From NCBI RefSeq assembly GCF_002277025.1, contig NZ_NIWD01000008.1:861280-925279 (forward strand): a stretch of 64,000 nt of DNA, in the 5' to 3' direction. The notes below the pieces were generated by a model. The model was not told the DNA's origin. It was given only the letters and a program-made list of their open reading frames with translations, and ran no database searches. The position numbers and the translations under genes were made by a program. This stretch comes from Sphingopyxis sp. GW247-27LB (GTDB taxonomy: Bacteria; Pseudomonadota; Alphaproteobacteria; Sphingomonadales; Sphingomonadaceae). Positions 59,192 through 64,000 of this stretch are shown here, one piece after another. Numbering within the stretch: position 1 is the first letter of the stretch; every line of letters begins with the position of its first letter.

Positions 59192-59599
59192 GTGCTATCG
59201 GTCATCTATGTGAGCGTCGCGGATCCCGCCCTGGACCGGGAGGATATCCACCGGCTCGTCGACCGGGCACGGGTCAATAACCGGCGCGACGGACTGACGG
59301 GCGCGCTCATCTACAACGGCCAGAATTTCATGCAGCTGCTCGAGGGCCCGGTCGGAAAGGTCGAATTGTGCCTTTCCGCCATCCGCGCCGACCGGCGGCA
59401 CAGCGGCCTGATCGAACTCCGCCGCCGGCTGGTCGCCGAACGCGAATTCGCCGGCTGGTCGATGCTCTACAGCCCGCTGTTCCGCAGCCACGACGAGGAT
59501 CTGGCGCGGCTCGCGGCGAATGGTCGCCTCGACCCCGAGGACGAGCAGCTGCTCGCCAATTTCCTCGCGCTCGGCAACGGAGATGGCGGCAAGCGGTGA
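59192..59599 (+). CDS. BLUF-domain blue-light sensor
   Basis: 135 residues from GTG 59192 (starting LSVIYVS, the normal BLUF beginning); GTG 59153 would add 13 residues. BLUF hallmarks are the Tyr in VIYVSV, the Asn/Gln pair in GLTGALIYNGQNFMQLLEG, and the following helix-strand. It binds FAD non-covalently and changes hydrogen bonding in blue light. It has no output domain, so it signals by protein contact. It lies between two ecfG genes in the stress locus. Confidence 0.88.
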   Translation: MLSVIYVSVADPALDREDIHRLVDRARVNNRRDGLTGALIYNGQNFMQLLEGPVGKVELCLSAIRADRRHSGLIELRRRLVAEREFAGWSMLYSPLFRSHDEDLARLAANGRLDPEDEQLLANFLALGNGDGGKR

Positions 59600-59651
59600 G
59601 CGGTGGCGGCGCGCCTGGCCCGTTCGGCGACGGACATAGTTGGGCTTTGCA

Positions 59652-60350
59652 ATGCCCGCGGCACCCGCTAAGCCACCTGAAGATGACAAGTTTCAATCCA
59701 GCGCCGCTGATGCGTCCGAATGGATGCCGGGCATGACGAGCGACGCGCCTTCCCAACCCCTCGACGACGCCAGCTTCAAGCGCGAACTGGCCGCGATGCT
59801 GCCGCATCTGCGCGCCTTCGGCCGCAGCCTCACCGGCAATGCCGACCTTGCCGACGACCTGGTGCAGGAAACGATGCTGAAGGCGTGGAAGGCGCGCGAG
59901 CAATATATTCCAGGGCCCGCGAGCATGAAGAGCTGGGCCTTCGTCATTCTGCGCAACTGCTTCCTGTCGCAGATGCGGCGCAAGAAATTCACCGCCGACT
60001 ATGACGAACTAGCGGCCGAGCGGATGCTGGTCGCGCCCGACGACCAGGATGACAGCCTGCATCTCGGCGACGTGCAGCGCGCGCTGCTGATGCTGCCGGT
60101 CGACCAGCGCGAGGCGCTGGTGCTTATCGGGGCGGGGGGGCTGAGCTACGAGGAAGGCGCGGCGATCTGCGGCTGCGCGATCGGCACGATGAAAAGCCGC
60201 GTCTCGCGCGCGCGCGCCGCGCTGCAGGACATATTGGAGGGCGGCCAGATGCCGCTGCGCAGCGAGGACGAGCTGCCCGCGAGCGACGCCTTCGCGGCGA
60301 TCATGGACAAGGTCGATGATCTGACCGCGAACGGACCCGCGGGGGATTGA
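59652..60350 (+). CDS. EcfG family general stress sigma factor, copy 2
   Basis: A second EcfG-like sigma factor. Region 2 spans LADDLVQETMLKAWKAREQY to KSWAFVILRNCFLSQMRRKK, and region 4 spans LPVDQREALVLIGAGGLSYE to GTMKSRVSRARAALQD. The start is uncertain. ATG 59652 gives 232 residues; ATGs at 59724 and 59733 give a shorter N-terminus more like other EcfG proteins. None has a good ribosome binding site. No GGAAC-type promoter was seen upstream, unlike copy 1, so the two may be controlled differently. Confidence 0.88.
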   Translation: MPAAPAKPPEDDKFQSSAADASEWMPGMTSDAPSQPLDDASFKRELAAMLPHLRAFGRSLTGNADLADDLVQETMLKAWKAREQYIPGPASMKSWAFVILRNCFLSQMRRKKFTADYDELAAERMLVAPDDQDDSLHLGDVQRALLMLPVDQREALVLIGAGGLSYEEGAAICGCAIGTMKSRVSRARAALQDILEGGQMPLRSEDELPASDAFAAIMDKVDDLTANGPAGD

Positions 60351-60368
60351 GACTATCCTGTCAAACAG

Positions 60369-60400
60369 CCTTGGGTCCCCGCGAAAGCGGGGACCCAAGG
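60369..60400. terminator. 14-bp perfect stem with GAAA loop between convergent genes
   Basis: CCTTGGGTCCCCGC (60369-60382), GAAA, then its exact complement (60387-60400). It lies between convergent ecfG copy 2 and phyR and could stop transcription from both sides. It lacks a T-run, so it may instead be a REP-type repeat. Confidence 0.5.
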
Positions 60401-60434
60401 CGATGGGACGAAAGCGCGGCTTTTTGGGTTGGTG

Positions 60435-61226
60435 TCAGGCCGCCAGCTCGGGCGTGAAGAGCAGGCTCTGGCTGATCGCGGCGCGCACCGTATTCTCGCG
60501 GAACGGCTTGGAGATCAGGAAGGTCGGCTCGACGCAATTGCCGCTGAGCAGCCGTTCGGGAAAGGCGGTGATGAAGATCGCCGGCACCGGCGCGCGCGCC
60601 AATATGTCCTGGACCGCGTCGATTCCCGACGAGCCGTCGGCGAGCTGGACGTCGGCCAGGACGAGGCCGGCGTCGGTATCCTCGAAGGCCGCGACCGCAT
60701 CCTCGTGCGTCGTCGCGACTCCCGCGACTTCGTGGCCGAGGCCGCGGACGATCGCTTCGAGTTCCATCGCGATCAGCGGCTCGTCCTCGATGATGAGCAC
60801 CGAGGTCCGCGTCTCGCGGTCGAGATCGCCGACCGCTTCGGCGAGCAGCGCTTCGACCGTCGCCGTATCGGTGCCCGTGATCGCTGCCGCCTCTTCGGTC
60901 GAGAAGCCTTCGAGCGCGGTGAGGAGCAGGATCTGGCGCGCCAGCGGCGTGATGCGGGCGAGGCGGCGATTGGCGGCGCGCACCAGCGCATCCTCTTCGT
61001 CCGATCCCTCGCCGTCGGCGATGAAGGCGCTTTCCCAGATGCGGTGGAAGGCGCGGTAGAGGGCGATTCGCGTGTCGGGACCGTGGCCGAACTCCTCGGG
61101 CGCCGCGACGATCACTTCGAGCAGCGTGTGAACGAAATTGTCGCCATGCTGCTGGCTTCCGGTCAGCGCGCGCGCGTAGCGGCGCAGGAACGGCAGATGT
61201 CCGCGGATTTCATCTCCCAACGTCAT
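60435..61226 (-). CDS. phyR: PhyR, general stress response regulator / anti-anti-sigma factor
   Basis: 263 residues. Residues 1-125 are a sigma-like domain (FLRRYARALTGSQQHGDNF; ALEGFSTEEAAAITGTDTAT) that mimics EcfG and binds NepR. Residues 133-255 are a receiver with phosphorylatable Asp in LVLADVQLADG, FITAFPERLL (FATGUY-type loop) and conserved Lys in ISKPF. The ATG has a GGGAGG site. When phosphorylated by an HWE-type kinase it captures NepR and frees EcfG. Confidence 0.95.
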   Translation of the reverse strand: MTLGDEIRGHLPFLRRYARALTGSQQHGDNFVHTLLEVIVAAPEEFGHGPDTRIALYRAFHRIWESAFIADGEGSDEEDALVRAANRRLARITPLARQILLLTALEGFSTEEAAAITGTDTATVEALLAEAVGDLDRETRTSVLIIEDEPLIAMELEAIVRGLGHEVAGVATTHEDAVAAFEDTDAGLVLADVQLADGSSGIDAVQDILARAPVPAIFITAFPERLLSGNCVEPTFLISKPFRENTVRAAISQSLLFTPELAA

Positions 61227-61253
61227 GCAAGAACCTCCCTCTGGAATATTTCA

Positions 61254-61279
61254 TACGCGGTCTCGCGGCGGGGGGTTCC
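61254..61279 (-). promoter_or_regulatory. Weak EcfG-type promoter of phyR
   Basis: On the minus strand: GGAAC (61275-61279), 17-nt spacer, CGTA (61254-61257). One base off the -10 consensus. Positioned 28 bp before the phyR ATG. Confidence 0.45.
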
Positions 61280-61433
61280 GTTCCGGGACCAAAAAAGCGC
61301 CCCTTCGGCCTGCAACTTGTCGCACGCGGATGCGTAGACAACGGCGGGACGTTGGAGGCTCGCACGGGAAAGGTCGGAAATCGCCCGATTAATCCCGCAA
61401 GCGGGCGACCATGCTTTTGTAGGAACCCGATTC

Positions 61434-62972
61434 ATGGCACAGCGGCCCCGGGAACAGAGCGGCGCGGAGGCGCCGGCAGGAGGCGAGGGGCGGCAATTGG
61501 CAGACGGCCGGGACAGGGACGCATCGGCGGGCGAGCGCCGGCGACTGCGGACCCTTCGCGAATATCGCATCATGGACAGCGGGCCCGAGGCCGCGTTCGA
61601 CCGCGTCACCAAGCTGGTCGCCGACCTGTTCGACGCGCCGATCGCGCTCGTCTCGTTCGTCGACGATTGCCGGCAATGGTTCAAGTCGGCGCACGGCCTC
61701 GACCTCGCCGAAATCCCGCGCGACGTCGGTTTCTGCCGCCATGTGATCGCCGACGACCGGCCGCTGGTCGTCCCCGATGCCACCCGCGATCCGCGCTTTC
61801 GCGACAATCCGCTGGTCACCGGAGATGCCTGTATCCGTTTCTATGCCGGGGTGCCGCTGCGCGCCTATAACGGCGCGGTGCTGGGCGCCCTCAGCATCAT
61901 GGATCGCAAGACCCGGCCGCCGCTCGGCGCGCGCGAACTCGAGCGGCTCGAGGATTTCGCGGCGATCATCATGGCCGAGGCCGAATTGCGCCGCACGGCG
62001 GTCGAGCGCGACGAGGCGCGCTATATATTGGAGCGCGCGCTCGATTTTTCGAGCATCGCGATCTGGCAGCTCCATGTGAACGACGACGCGATGCACTGGC
62101 GCGGCGCGGTCGCCGAATTGTGGGGCGCCGATTACGAAGCCGCGCTCGCATCGCTGGGCGGCGTCTTCGAACGCATCCACCCCGACGACCGGCCGCTGGT
62201 CCGCGCCGCGCTCGACGAGGCGATCGACAACGGCACGCCCTATGCCAGCGAGTTTCGCGTCGTGCACCCCGAGCGCGGCGTGCGCTGGCTCGCGGGCCGC
62301 GCCGACTGGGACGTCCGCCGCGACGAGGCGATCCTGACCGGGATCAACGTCGACATCACCGAACAGAAGAGCCGGCAGGAAAACGCCAACCTCTTGATGC
62401 GCGAACTGCATCACCGGATGCGCAACCTGTTCGCGACGGTCGGCGCCATCATTTCGCTGACCCGCCATTCGGCGCGCGATGTCGACGATTATGTCGAGCG
62501 GATCAGCAGTCGGCTCGACGCGCTCAACCGGGCGCAGAACGTCCTGCTCGGCGCCAATTTCATGACCGGGTCGATGCACGCGCTGATGCGTGAGGTCGAG
62601 GCGGCCTTTCCGCGCGTGCGCTGGTCGGGCCCCGACCTGCTGCTCCCCGAAAACGCGCTGGTCGCGATGGCGCTGCTGTTCAACGAACTCGCGACCAACG
62701 CGGCCAAGCACGGCGCGCTGTCGGCCGAGGAGGGCGAGGTCGAGGTGCATTGGTCGCACGACCCCGACGAGAGCGACGACCGGCAATTCCGCCTGACGTG
62801 GAAGGAAAGCGGCGCCCCCGGACATGTTTCCGCCCCCGAACGCACCAGCTTCGGCACGCTGCTGATCGAACGCAGCGTGCGCAACAATCTGGGCGGAACG
62901 ATCGAGCGCCGCTGGGAGCCGACGGGGCTGGTCGTCGAGATCGCGCTGCCCGCGCGGTGGCGCGAAGCATAG
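61434..62972 (+). CDS. GAF-PAS HWE/HisKA_2 sensor histidine kinase
   Basis: A 512-residue soluble kinase with no membrane segments. The GAF domain is at about residues 55-185 (APIALVSFVDDCRQWFKSAH; GFCRHVI; YAGVPL) and the PAS domain at about 205-310 (ERIHPDDRPLV, then GINVDITEQK). The HWE/HisKA_2 dimer motif ELHHRMRNLFATVGAIISL has the phospho-His near 325, and the ATPase domain has LFNELATNAAKHGAL. Such kinases phosphorylate PhyR. It is divergent from phyR across 207 bp, so it is the likely sensor of this locus. The ligand is unknown. Confidence 0.9.
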   Translation: MAQRPREQSGAEAPAGGEGRQLADGRDRDASAGERRRLRTLREYRIMDSGPEAAFDRVTKLVADLFDAPIALVSFVDDCRQWFKSAHGLDLAEIPRDVGFCRHVIADDRPLVVPDATRDPRFRDNPLVTGDACIRFYAGVPLRAYNGAVLGALSIMDRKTRPPLGARELERLEDFAAIIMAEAELRRTAVERDEARYILERALDFSSIAIWQLHVNDDAMHWRGAVAELWGADYEAALASLGGVFERIHPDDRPLVRAALDEAIDNGTPYASEFRVVHPERGVRWLAGRADWDVRRDEAILTGINVDITEQKSRQENANLLMRELHHRMRNLFATVGAIISLTRHSARDVDDYVERISSRLDALNRAQNVLLGANFMTGSMHALMREVEAAFPRVRWSGPDLLLPENALVAMALLFNELATNAAKHGALSAEEGEVEVHWSHDPDESDDRQFRLTWKESGAPGHVSAPERTSFGTLLIERSVRNNLGGTIERRWEPTGLVVEIALPARWREA

Positions 62973-62986
62973 AGGCGGCGCACGCC

Positions 62987-63724
62987 ATGGCATTGGAAGC
63001 GCTGATCGCGCGGCTGCAATATTACAGCGATCTCGGCGACGGCGAGCGCGAGGCGCTCGCGCGGCTCGGCGGCAAGGTGCGCAGTTTCACCGCGAACAGC
63101 GAGATCATCACCGCGGGCCAGGCGATGGATGCGGTGCTGGTGATGCGCGAAGGCTGGGCGGCGCGCTTCAAGACGCTCGAGGACGGGCGCCGCCAGATCC
63201 TCAACATCCTGCTTCCCGGCGACATCTTCGACCTGCAGGTGCTGGTGGCGGCGGAGGCCGACCATAGCGTCGTCACGGTCACGGCGGGATCGGTCTATGC
63301 GATGTCGCCCGGCGCGGTGCGCGAGATGCTGGCGGGGTCGGGGGCGCTGACCATGGCCTTCTGGTGGACGCAGGTGCAGGAAGAGGCGTTCCTGCGCGAA
63401 CAGATCATCCGCAACGGCCGCCAGAGCGCGCAGGAGCGTATCGCGCACCTGCTGCTCGAGCTGCATCGCCGCGCCCAGATCGTCAACCAGGCGAGCGGCG
63501 ACACGCTGCGCCTGCCGCTGACCCAGACGCAGATCGCCGACACGCTGGGGCTGACCCCGATCCACACCAACCGCGTGCTGCGGCGGCTGGTCCGCGCGGG
63601 CTATATCGAGATGAACCGGCAGTGGATCCGCTTCCTCGAACCCGATGCGCTGGCGCAGATGTGCGATTTCGACCCGAGCTATTTCCACCTCGACGCCTTC
63701 CGCATGCGGCTGGGGCGGGGGTAG
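62987..63724 (+). CDS. Crp/Fnr family transcriptional regulator
   Basis: A 245-residue regulator. The cyclic-nucleotide-like beta-barrel is at residues 15-125 (ILLPGDIFDLQVLVA). The helix-turn-helix at about 185-215 is QTQIADTLGLTPIHTNRVLR. No FNR-type N-terminal cysteine cluster is present, so it does not look like an oxygen-sensing FNR. It starts 14 bp after the kinase gene and is probably cotranscribed with it. Confidence 0.88.
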   Translation: MALEALIARLQYYSDLGDGEREALARLGGKVRSFTANSEIITAGQAMDAVLVMREGWAARFKTLEDGRRQILNILLPGDIFDLQVLVAAEADHSVVTVTAGSVYAMSPGAVREMLAGSGALTMAFWWTQVQEEAFLREQIIRNGRQSAQERIAHLLLELHRRAQIVNQASGDTLRLPLTQTQIADTLGLTPIHTNRVLRRLVRAGYIEMNRQWIRFLEPDALAQMCDFDPSYFHLDAFRMRLGRG

Positions 63725-63725
63725 G

Positions 63726-63750
63726 GGAACGGATGCCGCAAGCGGCCGTT
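63726..63750 (+). promoter_or_regulatory. EcfG-type promoter of the uracil-DNA glycosylase gene
   Basis: GGAAC (63726-63730), 16-nt spacer, CGTT (63747-63750): exact match to the general-stress consensus, directly after the crp/fnr stop. Transcription would begin near 63757, which excludes the ATG at 63733 as start. Confidence 0.8.
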
Positions 63751-63789
63751 TCGTCAGCGAACCCGCGAAGCGAGAAAGGGCAAAGCCGC

Positions 63790-64000
63790 ATGCCCGGAAA
63801 CCGGGCCCCGACCGACGATATCCGAACGCTCGACGACCTCGCGCGCGGGGTCGATCGCTGCCGGCGTTGCCCGCTCTATCGCGACGCGACGCAGGGCGTC
63901 GCGGGCGAGGGGCCGAAATCGGCGCGGATCATGCTGGTCGGCGAACCGCCGGGCGATCGGGAGGATCTGGAGGGGCGGCCGTTCGTGGGTCCCGCGGGGC
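63790..64000 (+). CDS. Uracil-DNA glycosylase, UdgX/family 4-like (5' part)
   Basis: An incomplete gene running off the window; 70 residues visible. Iron-sulfur cysteines are in CRRCPLYRDATQGV, and the catalytic water-activating/uracil-binding motif is GEPPGDREDLEG then RPFVGPAG. These are UdgX/family 4 features. The distinctive later UdgX loop is not in the window. The start at 63790 follows AGAAAGGG and lies after the EcfG-type promoter; the in-frame ATG at 63733 is inside that promoter. It removes uracil from DNA. Confidence 0.85.
   Translation, partial: MPGNRAPTDDIRTLDDLARGVDRCRRCPLYRDATQGVAGEGPKSARIMLVGEPPGDREDLEGRPFVGPAG

Noticed and set aside
60369-60400. The 14-bp hairpin as a certain terminator
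   Set aside because: It lacks a T-run on either side and resembles repeats that recur in such genomes. It was kept as a low-confidence feature only.
61410-61450. GGAAC just before the histidine kinase ATG as an EcfG promoter
   Set aside because: No CGTT-like -10 lies 16-17 nt downstream, and the box is too close to the start codon.

Overview
The window is GC-rich, densely packed DNA from an alphaproteobacterium. The best fit is a sphingomonad of the Sphingopyxis/Sphingomonas type. The evidence is three large TonB-dependent receptors, TorF-type porins, a NepR/EcfG/PhyR general stress response locus, a GPH-type MFS carrier, serine carboxypeptidase (S10) paralogues and sphingomonad-like palindromic repeats. 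No rRNA, tRNA, CRISPR array or phage was seen.

Region 1 (1-17.6 kb) looks like a peptide and amino-acid scavenging block. It holds an ornithine-cyclodeaminase-like enzyme, three aminotransferases of different folds, an exported gluzincin peptidase, two tandem exported S10 peptidases, an exported amidohydrolase overlapping an exported RidA, an APC permease, an AsnC/Lrp regulator and a TonB receptor. A short motif is shared by the peptidase/amidohydrolase intergenic region and the AsnC/TonB intergenic region.

Region 2 (17.8-32.5 kb) is a catabolic island. A seven-gene minus-strand operon encodes a DUF7064/7065-like protein, a rifampicin-phosphotransferase-like dikinase, an SMP-30 lactonase, a TonB receptor, an acyl-CoA ligase, an APH-fold kinase and a two-domain acyl-CoA dehydrogenase. 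Facing it is a plus-strand TetR-SDR-MFS operon, with an AT-rich 23-bp palindrome between. The gene set suggests that a lactone or hydroxy acid is opened, CoA-activated, phosphorylated and dehydrated.

Region 3 (32.6-42.9 kb) is for organosulfur uptake and use: an SsuABC/TauABC-type importer, two TauD-family dioxygenases, a TonB receptor, a TauE/SafE permease and an ATP-grasp ligase. The two outer operons each begin with a copy of the same roughly 90-nt structured RNA leader (84 of 92 positions identical, with compensatory changes in the terminal hairpin). The hairpin would hide the ribosome binding site and AUG of a tiny upstream ORF. This is the strongest candidate here for an undescribed regulatory system.

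Region 4 (43-58 kb) is mostly housekeeping and single genes: ispG, a torF tandem pair split by a decayed IS5-family element, a FAD oxidoreductase, an amidohydrolase, a 3-hydroxyisobutyrate dehydrogenase-like enzyme, threonine ammonia-lyase, a thioesterase, two GNATs, a methyltransferase, a hemerythrin, a lipase-like hydrolase and a PQQ-type sugar dehydrogenase. C-rich palindromic repeats are scattered through it. One is inserted in frame in a signal-peptide region, and another supplies a ribosome binding site.

Region 5 (58-64 kb) is the general stress response locus: nepR-ecfG, a BLUF photoreceptor, a second ecfG, phyR, a GAF-PAS-HWE histidine kinase, a Crp/Fnr regulator and the start of a UdgX-type uracil-DNA glycosylase. 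EcfG-type promoters (GGAAC, 16-17 nt, CGTT) precede nepR, the hemerythrin gene and udgX.
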